In this document: positions 19,265-28,085 of the stretch, in pieces
Layout: each line of letters starts with the position of its first letter
Position numbering within the stretch: position 1 is the stretch's first letter
Assembly: GCA_000719695.1 (NCBI GenBank)
Contig: JOHN01000028.1
Span: forward strand, 34,349-98,348
Direction of reading: 5' to 3'
From: Streptomyces sp. NRRL F-6131
GTDB lineage: Bacteria > Actinomycetota > Actinomycetes > Streptomycetales > Streptomycetaceae
Length of the DNA stretch: 64,000 nucleotides
The notes under the pieces: model-generated
What the model was told of the DNA's origin: nothing
The model's database searches: none
Seen by the model: the letters and a program-made list of their open reading frames with translations, nothing else
Translations under genes and position numbers: made by a program

Positions 19265-19310
19265 ACGAAGGCCCGCCGACCTGCTGTCGCGCAGGTCGGC
19301 GGGCCTTCGT
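19265..19310. terminator. Strong 20-bp hairpin between convergent gene and rnpB
   Basis: Two perfect 20-nt arms (19265-19284 and 19291-19310) with a 6-nt loop lie after the Cys-rich gene (+) and after the rnpB 3' end (-). A T-containing run follows on the plus strand. It serves as a bidirectional terminator. Confidence 0.8.
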
Positions 19311-19318
19311 TCAGGTCG

Positions 19319-19726
19319 GCGACGGAAGAGTCGGCCTGTACGCCGGGTTCTGTCACCCGGGCTGCTTGCGCGGCCCGGGGAGACGGCCATCCATCTGGGG
19401 CTGCCGTTGCCGACAGCCTCGTGCGGTCCACCCGCGGACTCGGGCGAGCAGCCCTCGGACATCCGCGCACGGCGCTGTGAGGCGCCGATCTTGACCTTGC
19501 TCCAGGTGGGGTTTACCGAGCCGACCGGGTCACCCCGGCCGCTGGTGGTCTCTTACACCACCGTTTCACCCTTACCCGTCGCCGAAGCGGCGGGCGGTCT
19601 GTTTTCTGTGGCACTGTCCCGCGGGTCACCCCGGGTGGGCGTTACCCACCACCCTGCTCTGTGGAGCCCGGACGTTCCTCGGCGGGTCCTGGGACCCGTC
19701 GCGGCCGCCCGGCCGGCTCTTCCGCC
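19319..19726 (-). ncRNA. rnpB: RNase P RNA, bacterial type A
   Basis: Read on the minus strand, the region contains the highly conserved RNase P core: GAACGTCCGGGCTCCACAGA near the 5' end, CAGGGTGGTGGGTAACGCCC, AAGGGTGAAACGGTGG, GTAAACCCCACCTGGAGCAA and, near the 3' end, ACAGAACCCGGCGTACAGGC. Helix P1 can be drawn between GGAAGAG at the 5' side and CTCTTCC at the 3' side, fixing the ends to within a few bases. It is the catalytic RNA that matures tRNA 5' ends. The 5' end is only about 8 nt from the stop codon of the upstream MFS gene on the same strand. Confidence 0.95.
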
Positions 19727-19733
19727 GTAGACG

Positions 19734-21257
19734 TCATGGTAGCCGCTCGGGCGGGGCCTCCCGCACTCCGGGGCGGGTCATCGGCGGATCGCCGCCGAGC
19801 CGGGCGGCCACCCGGGTGGCGGTGGCGGTGCCCCAGGCCGAGGTGGTGACCAGGCCGAGCACCAGGATCACGGCGCCGAGGCCCGCGACGATCCACCAGC
19901 CGGCGTGGCTCGCCGGGGCGAAGCCGGTGACCACCGGGCCGACCACCGCCGAGGTGACCACGGTGCCGACCACCGCGACGCCGAGCGACTGGCCGACCTG
20001 CCGGCTGGTCGAGGCGACGGCCGCCGCCACCCCGGCCTGGGCGCGCGGCATGCCGGACACCGCGGCGTTGGTGATCGGCGCGTTCACGAAGCCGAAGCCG
20101 AAGCCGAACAGCCCGTACGCGGCCAGCAGCAGCCCCGGCGGGGAGTCCGCGGCCAGCCGGGTGAGCAGCAGACCGCTGCCGATCAGGCCGAGACCGGCCA
20201 GCACCAGCGGCACCCGCGGGCCCCGCGCGCCGACGATCCGACCCGAGACCGGCGCGCAGACCAGCATCATCCCGGCCATCGGCAGCGTCCACAGACCCGC
20301 CACCACCGGGCTGTAGTGGCGGACGTCCTGGAGGTAGATGGTGTTGACGAAGAGGAAGCCGCCGAGCGAGGCGAAGGCGCAGACCGCGGTCAGGGTGGCA
20401 CCGGTGAACGGCGCGCTGCGGAAGAACCGCGGGTCGACCAGCGGCTCGGCGACCCGCCGCTCCCAGAGCGGGAAGGCCACCAGCGCGGCGAGCGCCGCCG
20501 CGGCCAGCCCCAGGATCAGCGGGGACGTCCAGCCGTGCTCGGGGCCCTCGATGATCGCGGCGGTGCCGCAGCCGAGCAGCACCACCATCAGCAGCTGCCC
20601 CACCGGGTCCGGCCGGCGGGCCTTCGGCGCCCGCGACTCGGGGACGTAACGGATGGTCAGCAGACAGGCCAGCAGGCCGACCGGGACATTGATCAGGAAG
20701 ATCGCCGGCCAGCCGGCGGCGTGCACCAGGAAGCCGCCGAGCAGCGGGCCGAGCGCCATCGAGATGCCGACCACCCCGCCCCAGATGCCGATCGCCCGCG
20801 CCCGTTCGCGCGGCTCGGTGAAGGTGTTGGTGATGATCGACATCGCCACCGGGTTGAGCATCGAACCGCCGACCGCCTGCACCGCCCGGAACACCACCAG
20901 CCACTCCAGACTCGGCGCCAGGCTGCAGAGCAGCGAACCGAGGACGAAGACCAGCAGACCCGTCCGGAAGACCCGGCGGCGGCCGAGGCGGTCGGCCAGC
21001 GAGCCGAACAGCATCAGCAGCGAGGCCAGCACCAGGGTGTAGGCGTCGATGATCCACTGCAGGCCCGAGGCGGGGGCGTCCAGGTCCTTCTGGATCTCCG
21101 GGAGGGCGATGTTCACCACGGTGTTGTCGAGCCCGACGATGAACAGGCTCATGCAGCAGATCGCCAGGACCAGCAGCCGGCGGCGCCGTCCGGGGTCGGC
21201 GGACGGCGCCGCGGCGGGGCCGGTGGGGGGCACGGCGGGGGAGGTCGCTTCGGGCAC
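19734..21257 (-). CDS. MFS drug efflux transporter, DHA2 (14-TMS) family
   Basis: 507 residues with 14 predicted helices. The first helix motif LFIVGLDNTVVNIALPEIQ, GSLADRLGRRRVF and the segment SMALGPLLGGFLV identify a DHA2 antiporter. The GTG at 21257 is preceded by GGGAGG at nine bases; an upstream GTG at 21284 lacks a site. It starts 27 nt after the RNB ribonuclease stop on the same strand, so co-transcription is possible. rnpB follows immediately downstream, which means its promoter probably lies within this coding sequence. Substrate unknown. Confidence 0.88.
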   Translation of the reverse strand: MPEATSPAVPPTGPAAAPSADPGRRRRLLVLAICCMSLFIVGLDNTVVNIALPEIQKDLDAPASGLQWIIDAYTLVLASLLMLFGSLADRLGRRRVFRTGLLVFVLGSLLCSLAPSLEWLVVFRAVQAVGGSMLNPVAMSIITNTFTEPRERARAIGIWGGVVGISMALGPLLGGFLVHAAGWPAIFLINVPVGLLACLLTIRYVPESRAPKARRPDPVGQLLMVVLLGCGTAAIIEGPEHGWTSPLILGLAAAALAALVAFPLWERRVAEPLVDPRFFRSAPFTGATLTAVCAFASLGGFLFVNTIYLQDVRHYSPVVAGLWTLPMAGMMLVCAPVSGRIVGARGPRVPLVLAGLGLIGSGLLLTRLAADSPPGLLLAAYGLFGFGFGFVNAPITNAAVSGMPRAQAGVAAAVASTSRQVGQSLGVAVVGTVVTSAVVGPVVTGFAPASHAGWWIVAGLGAVILVLGLVTTSAWGTATATRVAARLGGDPPMTRPGVREAPPERLP

Positions 21258-21284
21258 GGCTCGATCCTCCCACCCGCGCGGCAC

Positions 21285-22805
21285 TCAGACGGCGGCGAAG
21301 CGGACCGTCCGGGTGGCGGGGTCGGCGACGGTCAGCCGGGCGGTGATCCGCCCGCCGAGCGGGAGCGCGGGCGGCTCGGGGGCCGGTGCCGCGGCGGCAG
21401 CCGGTGACGCGGCGTCGGGCGGGGGCGCCGGTGACGCCCCGTCGGGCCGCTCGCAGCGCGCCCGGACGGCCGGCTCCCGGAGCTGGACGGTGCCGCGGCC
21501 CGGCCGCTTCTCGTCCACGTCGATCACCACCGCCGGGAAGTCCTCGCCCACCCGGCCGGCCAGCAGCTCCGCCTCCACCAGGTCGACGCAGGCCCGCTCG
21601 ACCTCGCCCGAACGGCGGTCCCCCGCCGTCATCAGCGAGGACACCTCCGTCAGCGCCTCGCGCGCCCAGTCCGGCACCTCCTCCCCCGCCGCGACCGCCG
21701 CGCAGACCTCCTGGGCGAACCGGTCCCCGAGCCGGCGCAGCGGCGCGGTGCAGTGCGCGTACGGCGCGGCCAGCGCGGCGTGCACCGGGTCGGCGGGCGC
21801 GGGCAGGCCCCGGCTCCCGTCGAAGCCGCGGTAGCCGGCGCCGCGCAGCAGGCCGGTGCACTCGTTGAGGAAGGCGGCGTGCAGCGGGCGGTCCGGGTCG
21901 AGCGAGCGGACCAGGTCCGGGTACGGCAGGCCGTCCGGCCAGTCCACGTCCAGCGCGCGGGCGGTGCGGCGCAGCCGCTCGTACGCGGCGGGCGGCGCGG
22001 CGGGCAGGGTGCGGAGCAGACCGACCCCGGCGTCCAGCATCAGCTCGGCCGCGGCCATCCCGGTGAGCAGGGAGATCTGGGCGTTCCAGCCGTCCGCGGG
22101 GGTCGGCGCGCGGTAGCCGAGGGCGTAGCCGCGCGGGGTCTCCTCGATCTCCTGCTCGGGCACCGGCAGGCTGATCCCGCCGCGTTCGCGCTCCCGCTCC
22201 TCGCGCAGCCGGCCGACGGTGGCGAGCAGGGCGAGCTGCTCGTCGGCGCCGCCGGCGTCCACGGCGCGCTGGACCTCGGCGTAGTCGAGCCGGCGCCGCG
22301 AGCGGACCACGGCGCGCCGCAGATCGGCGAGGACCACGGCGCCGTCGGCGTCCAGGTCCAGCTGCCAGAGCAGCGCCGGGCGGGGCTCGCCGGGCAGCAG
22401 GCTGGCCGCGTCCTCGGAGAGCCTGGTCGGGTGCAGCGGCACCCGGCGGTCGGGGAAGTACAGGGTCTGGACCCGGCGGCGGGCCTCCTCGTCGATCGCC
22501 CCGCCCGGGTGGACGAAGGCGGCGACGTCGGCGATCGCGTAGTGCACCCGGTAGCCGCCGCCGGAGCGGTGGGCGAGGTGCATGGCCTGGTCGAGGTCGC
22601 GCGAGCCGGGCGGGTCGACGGTGAACAGCGGCAGCTCGGTGGCGTCGTACTCCGGCAGCCGGGGGGCCTCGGCGGCCCGCTCGGCCTCCGCCAGGACGGC
22701 CTCGGGCCATTCGGTGCGGATCTCCAGGCCGGCACGGAGTTCGGTCAGCTCGGCGTTGATCCGGGCGGAGTCGGCGGCCTTGACGCGCAGTTTTCGGCGG
22801 GGCAT
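21285..22805 (-). CDS. RNB domain-containing ribonuclease (RNase II/R family)
   Basis: 506 residues, shorter than typical RNase II or R. It is a cytosolic 3'-5' exoribonuclease by family. The catalytic cluster is visible as FTVDPPGSRDLDQAMHL (two Asp ligands), followed by YRVHYAIADVAAFVHPGGAIDEEARRR and YFPDRRVPLHPTRLSEDAASLLPG. The late motif YAHCTAPLRRLGDRF is the conserved RNB ending. A weak beta-rich C-terminal tail may be an S1-like RNA-binding region broken by an Ala/Pro insertion (residues about 445-480). N-terminal cold-shock domains are not evident. Confidence 0.9.
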   Translation of the reverse strand: MPRRKLRVKAADSARINAELTELRAGLEIRTEWPEAVLAEAERAAEAPRLPEYDATELPLFTVDPPGSRDLDQAMHLAHRSGGGYRVHYAIADVAAFVHPGGAIDEEARRRVQTLYFPDRRVPLHPTRLSEDAASLLPGEPRPALLWQLDLDADGAVVLADLRRAVVRSRRRLDYAEVQRAVDAGGADEQLALLATVGRLREERERERGGISLPVPEQEIEETPRGYALGYRAPTPADGWNAQISLLTGMAAAELMLDAGVGLLRTLPAAPPAAYERLRRTARALDVDWPDGLPYPDLVRSLDPDRPLHAAFLNECTGLLRGAGYRGFDGSRGLPAPADPVHAALAAPYAHCTAPLRRLGDRFAQEVCAAVAAGEEVPDWAREALTEVSSLMTAGDRRSGEVERACVDLVEAELLAGRVGEDFPAVVIDVDEKRPGRGTVQLREPAVRARCERPDGASPAPPPDAASPAAAAAPAPEPPALPLGGRITARLTVADPATRTVRFAAV

Positions 22806-22906
22806 GGAGGCAGCGTAGGGCGAATCGGGTGATTCCGGGCGGAACCTCCCGGCGCGCCCACCCGCAGGTTCCGCCCCACTCCCCGGCCCGCCCCCGACAC
22901 CCCCGC

Positions 22907-23441
22907 TCAGCGGCCGAGCAGCGCCCGCAGATCCGCGGCGGCGCGGACGAGGTCGTCGTCGTAGCCGCCGGTGGCCAGCCGCAGGACGAAGGCGACGGCC
23001 TCGTCCGGCGGCGGGTCGGTGTACGGCTCGGCGTTGTAGTCGAGGAAGAGCAGCATCGCCTCGAAGGCGGTGCGCTTGTTCCGGTCGACCAGCGGGTGGT
23101 TGCGGGCGAGACTCTGGCCCAGCGCGGCGGCCTTGGCCGTGTCTTCCGGATCACGCCGGGCGGTCGCCGCCGGGGCACGCACCTCGCCGGCTTCTCGTCG
23201 GTCGCCGATGCTCCGCATGGACTCCCTCCTCGGCACCGCCGATGCACGCACCCCAACGACGCCCGCTGATCCGACGTGATCCGGAAGGCACGGCCTTGGT
23301 CCAGAGGTCCGGATAGGCGTCCTGACCGAAGGCGGTCGCGCCGGGGCGGCCGAGTGCGGAGTGCAGCCCGCCCGGGTCGCGGATGTTCCGCGGGCCCCCG
23401 GCCAGGTAGGTGACGTCCTCCAGGTCCAGGTACTCGGTCAC
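22907..23441 (-). pseudogene. doc: Doc/Fic-type toxin gene interrupted by a 157-bp element
   Basis: The GTG at 23441 opens a Doc frame (TEYLDLEDVTYLAGGP...DAYPDLWTKA) that is broken after about 50 residues. The rest, KAAALGQSLARNHPLVDRNKRTAF...ADLRALLGR, resumes in another frame and ends at 22907. Removing 23137-23293 and one copy of CCTTGG restores DLWTKAAALGQ, the canonical family reading. The Fic core reads HPLVDRNKR instead of the usual HPFxDGNKR, so it was already slightly divergent. Intact Doc proteins AMP-phosphorylate EF-Tu and stop translation. A C-terminal fragment could still be translated from GTG 23251 or ATG 23218, but lacks the first 50 residues. Confidence 0.88.
23131..23299. 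mobile_element. 157-bp MITE-like element with 19-bp TIRs and 6-bp target duplication
   Basis: The terminal inverted repeats are CCGTGTCTTCCGGATCACG (23137-23155) and its complement at 23275-23293, with one mismatch in 19. The element is flanked by direct repeats CCTTGG (23131-23136 and 23294-23299). It carries no transposase gene. Excision in silico restores an intact toxin reading frame, which proves insertion rather than chance repeats. It is a non-autonomous element needing a transposase from elsewhere. Confidence 0.88.
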
Positions 23442-23779
23442 AGGTCCTTGAGCCTCTCCAGCGTCTCCGCGTTGGCCTCGCGGATGCGGTCCACCAGCGC
23501 GGCCCGGCGCTCGGCGCGGGTGGGGGCGGGCCGGTCGGCGAGGGCGTCGGGGAGCTCGGCCTGCGGGACGTCGAAGGCCAGCTGGGCACGGTCGTCCGCA
23601 CCGCCCGGCGCGCCGGTGACCCGCACCCGGCCGGCCATCACGGCCTGGGCGGCCTCGCGCAGGGCGAACTCCAGCGCCTGCCTGGTCTCCGCCGGAAGGT
23701 CGGCGGGCAGGCGGACGGCCAGGGACTCCTCCACGGCGTCGGCGTCGCCGGGGACGAGGTCCAGGGGGCGCAGGGTCAT
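23438..23779 (-). CDS. Antitoxin partner of Doc-type toxin
   Basis: 113 residues, no membrane segment. TLRPLDLVPGDADAVEESLAVRLPADLPAETRQALEFALREAAQAVMAGRVRVTG, then a loop and a basic C-terminal helix RAERRAALVDRIREANAETLERLKDL. It overlaps the toxin start by 4 bp (GTGA), the usual coupling of antitoxin and toxin. It is probably a DNA-binding antitoxin of a type II pair, although it is not a recognisable Phd by motif. With the toxin broken it is now an orphan. GAGGAGAG precedes the ATG. Confidence 0.75.
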   Translation of the reverse strand: MTLRPLDLVPGDADAVEESLAVRLPADLPAETRQALEFALREAAQAVMAGRVRVTGAPGGADDRAQLAFDVPQAELPDALADRPAPTRAERRAALVDRIREANAETLERLKDL

Positions 23780-23917
23780 CGCGGCACTCTCCTCGTCGGT
23801 GGTCGTTCAGCTCGACGGTAGGGCCGGTGGGCGGTGGTGACCAGCCGTTTTTCCGGGTGGGGGTGGGTTGCGTAGGGTGGCGGGGTCCGTGGCCCGTGGA
23901 GTGTGGAGGAGTCCGTC

Positions 23918-24703
23918 GTGCTGGTGCTGTTGCCGCCCTCGGAGGGGAAGGCCGCTTCCGCGGACGGGGTGCCGGTGGCGCTCGACGGCTTGTCGCTGCC
24001 GGGGCTGACCGACGCCCGGGGCGAGGTGCTGGAGACGCTGGTCGCCCTCTGCCGGGGCGACGAGGACGCCGCCGCCGGGGTGCTCGGGCTGAGCCCGGGC
24101 CTGCGCGGCGAGGTGGCGCGCAACGCGGCGCTGCCGACGGCGGGCGCGCTGCCGGCCGGGGAGGTGTACACCGGGGTGCTGTTCGACAACCTCGGGCTGG
24201 CGACGCTCGACGAGGAGGCGCGGGACCGGGCCGGGCGGAGCCTGCTGGTCTTCTCCGGCCTCTGGGGCGCGGTGCGGGTCGGCGACCGGATCCCGCCGTA
24301 CCGCTGCTCGATGGGCGTGAAGCTCCCCGGGCTGGGGGCGCTCGGCGCGTACTGGCGGCGCGCGATGGCGGACGTGCTGCCGGAGGTGGCCGACGGCTTG
24401 GTGCTGGACCTGCGGTCCGCCGCCTACGCGGCGGCCTGGAAGCCGGCCGGCGAGGTGGTGTCCAGGACGGCGACCGTCCGGGTGCTCCAGGAGCGGAACG
24501 GCCGGCGGACCGTCGTCAGCCACTTCAACAAGGCCACCAAGGGCCGGCTGGTCCGCGACCTGCTGGTGGCGGGCGCCGAACCGAAGACGCCCGGCGAACT
24601 GCTGGACGCGCTGCTCGGACTGGGCCACCGGGTGGAGGTCGCCGCCGAGGGCACCGCGCGCAAGCCGTGGCAGCTGGACGTGGTGGTCACCGAGGTGCAC
24701 TGA
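23918..24703 (+). CDS. yaaA: Peroxide stress protein YaaA family
   Basis: 261 residues. The family lowers intracellular free iron in peroxide stress in E. coli and folds like a DNA-binding cantaloupe domain. Motifs visible are the N-terminal VLVLLPPSEGK, LSGLWGAVRVGDRIPPYRCSM and the terminal NKATKGRLVRDLL. GTG at 23918 is chosen because it gives the canonical LVLLPPSEGK start and GGAGGA lies seven bases upstream; the in-frame start at 23903 overlaps that site. A hairpin follows the gene. Confidence 0.9.
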   Translation: MLVLLPPSEGKAASADGVPVALDGLSLPGLTDARGEVLETLVALCRGDEDAAAGVLGLSPGLRGEVARNAALPTAGALPAGEVYTGVLFDNLGLATLDEEARDRAGRSLLVFSGLWGAVRVGDRIPPYRCSMGVKLPGLGALGAYWRRAMADVLPEVADGLVLDLRSAAYAAAWKPAGEVVSRTATVRVLQERNGRRTVVSHFNKATKGRLVRDLLVAGAEPKTPGELLDALLGLGHRVEVAAEGTARKPWQLDVVVTEVH

Positions 24704-24740
24704 GCGGGACGGGCAAGGGACTCGCGCGGGACGGAACGGA

Positions 24741-24768
24741 GGGCCGGTCGGACGGATCCGACCGGCCC
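24741..24768. terminator. 12-bp hairpin between yaaA and RNase H gene
   Basis: Perfect arms GGGCCGGTCGGA / TCCGACCGGCCC with a 4-nt loop separate two convergent genes, so it acts in both directions. Confidence 0.75.
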
Positions 24769-24777
24769 CCGTCTCCG

Positions 24778-25920
24778 TCAGCGCAGGTGCCCGGTGTCGT
24801 TCAGCAGGCGCAGCGAGGCGTTGCCGTCCGCGTAGTACTGGACGGCGCACAGCGCGGCGGCCGACAGCTCCATCCGGTACAGCGCGTCCGGCGGGGCGCC
24901 GAGCGCCAGCCGGACCAGCGTCTTGATCGGGCTGACGTGCGAGACCACCAGCACCGTCTTCCCCGGGTGGCGGGCCAGGATCTTGTCCCGGGCCACCCCG
25001 ACCCGGTGGGTGAGGGTGGTGAAGCTCTCGCCGCCGCCGGTCGGCCGGGCCTTCGCGGAGCCGAGCCAGGCGGTGAGGTCCTCCGGGTGGCGCTCCTGCA
25101 CCTCGGCGAAGGTCAGCCCCTCCCAGGCGCCGAAGTCGACCTCGCGCAGCCCCTCCTCGTACCGGACCTCGAGGCCCAGCCGGGCGGCGACGGTCTCGGC
25201 GGTCTGCCGGGTGCGGAGCATCGGCGAGGCCACCACGGCCTGGATCGAGCCGCGCGCGGCGAGCGCCTCGGCGGCCCGTTCGGCCTGCCAGCGGCCCTTC
25301 TCGGAGAGCTCCGGGTCGGTGCCGCCGCTGCCGGAGAACCGCTTCTCCGGGGTGAGGTGGGTCTCGCCGTGCCGGAGCAGGACGAAGGTGGTCGGGGTGC
25401 CGAGGTCCGCGGCGGCCGCCCAGCCGGCCTTGGGCGCGGCCGTCTCCAGCGGCGCCTCGACGACGGCCGTCGCCGGGGTCGTCGCCTTCGGCTCCCACTG
25501 GCGGCCGGCCTTGCCGGCGTCCATCGCCTCGTTGGCGAGCCGGTCGGCGTCCTTGTTCCGCTCGCGCGGGATCCAGGTGTACTTCACCTGCCCGCGCGGG
25601 AGGACCTCGCGCGCCTCGGCCGCGAGCGGCTGCATGTCCGGGTGCTTGATCTTCCACCGGCCGGACATCTGCTCGACGACCAGCTTGGAGTCCATCCGGA
25701 CGTCCACCACGGCGTCCGGGTCGAGCTCCCGGGCCGCCCGCAGGCCGGCGATCAGGCCCTTGTACTCGGCCACGTTATTGGTCGCATGACCAATGAACTC
25801 CGCGGCCTCGGCGACGATCTGCCCGGTGTCGCCGTCGCGGACCACCGCGCCGTAGCCGGCCGGCCCCGGGTTGCCCCGGGACCCGCCGTCCGCCTCGACG
25901 ACGAACCTGCGCGCGGCCAC
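24778..25920 (-). CDS. Bifunctional RNase H / acid phosphatase
   Basis: 380 residues. N-terminal RNase HI domain (residues 1-130) with FVVEADGGSRGNPGPAGYG (first Asp), AEYKGLIAGL (Glu) and MDSKLVVEQM (Asp). C-terminal histidine phosphatase domain with LLRHGETHLTPEKRFSGSGG and the second His in VVSHVSP. The architecture matches mycobacterial Rv2228c, whose RNase H domain degrades RNA in RNA:DNA hybrids and whose C-terminal half is phosphatase related to CobC. The GTG start is 4 nt after the zinc-ribbon gene stop. It is the last gene of a three-gene operon. Confidence 0.93.
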   Translation of the reverse strand: MAARRFVVEADGGSRGNPGPAGYGAVVRDGDTGQIVAEAAEFIGHATNNVAEYKGLIAGLRAARELDPDAVVDVRMDSKLVVEQMSGRWKIKHPDMQPLAAEAREVLPRGQVKYTWIPRERNKDADRLANEAMDAGKAGRQWEPKATTPATAVVEAPLETAAPKAGWAAAADLGTPTTFVLLRHGETHLTPEKRFSGSGGTDPELSEKGRWQAERAAEALAARGSIQAVVASPMLRTRQTAETVAARLGLEVRYEEGLREVDFGAWEGLTFAEVQERHPEDLTAWLGSAKARPTGGGESFTTLTHRVGVARDKILARHPGKTVLVVSHVSPIKTLVRLALGAPPDALYRMELSAAALCAVQYYADGNASLRLLNDTGHLR

Positions 25921-25924
25921 CGGC

Positions 25925-26668
25925 TCAGACGCCCGAATCGGCGGTGCGGACCAGGATCCGCCCGCAGTTCTCGCAGCGGACCACCTTGTCGGCCGGCTCG
26001 GCCTTGATGGCGTTCACCTCGGTGATCGAGAACTCGGTGCGGCAGCCCTCGCAGCGGCGCTGGTACAGCCGGGCCGCGCCGACGCCGCCCTGCTGCTCGC
26101 GCAGCTTGGCGTAGACCTTCATGAGGTCGGCCGGGATGACGGCGGCGACGGCCTCGCGGTCGCGCTTGATCTTCTCGACCTCGGCGTCGATCTCGGCGAA
26201 CGCGGCGTCCCGGCGGCCCTCGGCCTCGTTCAGCACGACGGTGGAGTGCTCCAGTCGCGCGGTCAGCTCGGTGACCCGGGTCTGGGCGGACTCCAGCCGC
26301 TCCATGACCTCCAGCACGACGTCCTCCAGGTCGCCCTGGCGCTTGGCCAGCGAGCCGATCTCGTGCTGGAGGTTCTCCAGGTCCTTCGGCGAGGTGATCG
26401 CGCCGGAGTCCAGGCGCTGCTGGTTGCGGGCGGACCGGGCGCGGACCTGCTCCACGTCCTGCTCGGCCTTGGTCAGCTCACGGGTGGTGTCGCCGTGCTG
26501 GGCCTGGGCGGCGACCACCAGGTCCTTCAGCGCGGTGTGGTCGGCGTTGACCTTGTCGATCTCGGCGTGCTCCGGCAGGCTGCGCCGCCGGTGGGCCAGC
26601 TGGTCGAGCTTGGAGTCGATGGCCTGGAGGTCGAGCAGGCGGATCTGGTCGGCGGGCGCGGCGTTCAA
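25925..26668 (-). CDS. C4-type zinc ribbon coiled-coil protein
   Basis: 247 residues. N-terminal two thirds are coiled coil (IDSKLDQLAHRRRSLPEHAEIDKV onward). The C-terminal zinc ribbon carries two cysteine pairs: CEGC near residue 209 and CENC near 235. It matches the mycobacterial Rv2229c family, probably nucleic-acid-related. I choose TTG at 26668 because CAGGAG sits at good spacing and the preceding 103 codons are non-conserved Arg-rich. It sits between the Nif3-like and RNase H/phosphatase genes, with 4-nt and 23-nt gaps. Confidence 0.88.
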   Translation of the reverse strand: MNAAPADQIRLLDLQAIDSKLDQLAHRRRSLPEHAEIDKVNADHTALKDLVVAAQAQHGDTTRELTKAEQDVEQVRARSARNQQRLDSGAITSPKDLENLQHEIGSLAKRQGDLEDVVLEVMERLESAQTRVTELTARLEHSTVVLNEAEGRRDAAFAEIDAEVEKIKRDREAVAAVIPADLMKVYAKLREQQGGVGAARLYQRRCEGCRTEFSITEVNAIKAEPADKVVRCENCGRILVRTADSGV

Positions 26669-26691
26669 GCGGAGAGCTCCTGTGAATCGGG

Positions 26692-27528
26692 TCAGGCGGG
26701 GAAGGACATGGGGGCGTGCGCGGTCCACGGGTCGGTGACCGTGCCGGAGACCCTGGTCTCCACGGTCCACCCGCGCTTCTCGGCGGCGCCGTGCAGCGCC
26801 CGCTCGGCCGACCGCAGCCAGGGCCACTCGGTGGCCCAGTGCGCGGCGTCCACCAGGGCGACCGGCGCCGCCTCGGTGGCCTCGGAGGCCGGGTGGTGGC
26901 GCAGGTCGGCGGTCAGGTAGGCGTCGACGCCCGCCGCGCGCACCTCGGCGAACAGGCTGTCGCCGGAGCCGCCGCACACCGCGACCCGGCTGATCAGACG
27001 GTTCGGGTCACCGGAGACCCGCACGCCGGTGGCGGTGGCCGGCAGGCCCGCGGCGACCCGCGCGGCGAACGCGGCCAGGGTCAGCGGGGGCTCCAGCAGG
27101 CCGACCCGCCCGGCGCCGCGCCGGCCCAGCGGGTCGGTCGGGTCCGGGACCAGCGGGCCGGTCACGGTCACGCCGACCGCCTCGGCGAGCGCGTCCGAGA
27201 CGCCCGGGTCGGCGTGGTCGGCGTTGGTGTGGGCCACGTGCAGGGCGACCCCGCTGCGGATCAGGGTGTGCACGACGCGGCCCTTGAAGGTGGTCGCGGC
27301 GACGGTGGTGGTGCCGCGCAGGTACAGCGGGTGGTGGGTGACCACCAGGTCCGCTCCCCACTCGACGGCCTCGTCGACGACGGCCTGCACGGGGTCCACG
27401 GCGAACAGCACGCGGCGGACCTCGGCCTGAGGGTCTCCGCAGACCAGGCCGACGGCGTCCCAGGACTCCGCCCACTGCGGCGGGTACAGCTCTTCGAGGG
27501 CGGCGATGACGTCGGACAGTTTCGGCAC
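26692..27528 (-). CDS. Nif3-like dinuclear metal centre protein
   Basis: 278 residues. Family members form toroidal hexamers with two metals per subunit. Visible motifs: WAESWDAVGLVCGDP near the start, DLVVTHHPLYLRGTTTV (metal-binding His pair), HVAHTNADHADPGVSDALAEAVG, and the C-terminal HWATEWPWL (His ligand). It lacks the internal PII-like insertion seen in longer homologues. It is the first gene of the Nif3 / zinc ribbon / RNase H-phosphatase operon. Exact function in the family is unsettled. Confidence 0.9.
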   Translation of the reverse strand: MPKLSDVIAALEELYPPQWAESWDAVGLVCGDPQAEVRRVLFAVDPVQAVVDEAVEWGADLVVTHHPLYLRGTTTVAATTFKGRVVHTLIRSGVALHVAHTNADHADPGVSDALAEAVGVTVTGPLVPDPTDPLGRRGAGRVGLLEPPLTLAAFAARVAAGLPATATGVRVSGDPNRLISRVAVCGGSGDSLFAEVRAAGVDAYLTADLRHHPASEATEAAPVALVDAAHWATEWPWLRSAERALHGAAEKRGWTVETRVSGTVTDPWTAHAPMSFPA

Positions 27529-28085
27529 CTGTCGAGACTACCGTGCGCGCGGGGGGAGGCGGTCCGCCCGGCCCGGGCCGGGGCCCGGGCCGGGGCGCCG
27601 ACGGGGACCGGGGTCGGGGCCCGGCGGGGGCGCACGGATGCGCGTCAACCCACGGCAACGGCGTGCGCGGGCGGACGGCACGGCCCGTCCGACCGGCGCG
27701 CGAGCGCGGTCCACGCCGGACGAAGGGGTGCACGCCGCGCACACGGCACCCCTCGCACGCGGGCGAATCGGCACCCCGATCACCCTTACGAGTGAAGTGA
27801 CCGGCTTCGGATTGAGCATTTCTCGCTACCGAAAGTAACTTCACTTCCGCGACCGGGAGTTGCTCCGGCCCGGCGGGCCGGTAAGGCCTCCGCCGGAGAC
27901 CGGGGCCCCGGTGGGCGGACCGGACCCGGACCGGACCCGAGCCCGCGGCGGACGCGGCCGGGGCGGCGTCGGCGACCGCCGGGACCGCGCACCCGGGCAG
28001 TTCCGAGGAACCGATCCAGGCCGTGGCCTCGCCCGGTGCCCGAGCAGTGGGCACCGGGGAGGGCGCGTCGGCGCCGGACGAAGGG
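27529..28085. other. Intergenic region, 557 nt, with an A/T-rich promoter-like island
   Basis: Between the divergent nif3-like and LanL genes. Most is very GC-rich with no convincing gene. An A/T-rich island at about 27778-27850 contains an inverted repeat, AGTGAAGT (27791-27798) and ACTTCACT (27838-27845), 39 nt apart, which could bind a regulator. A 93-codon minus frame from 27819 was considered and rejected. I looked for a lanthipeptide precursor here and found none. Confidence 0.5.

Noticed and set aside
27538..27819. 93-codon minus frame with CAACTPSSG, as a possible lanthipeptide precursor
   Set aside because: Weak ribosome site, Pro/Arg/Gly low-complexity C-terminus, opposite strand to LanL; no precursor-like leader.
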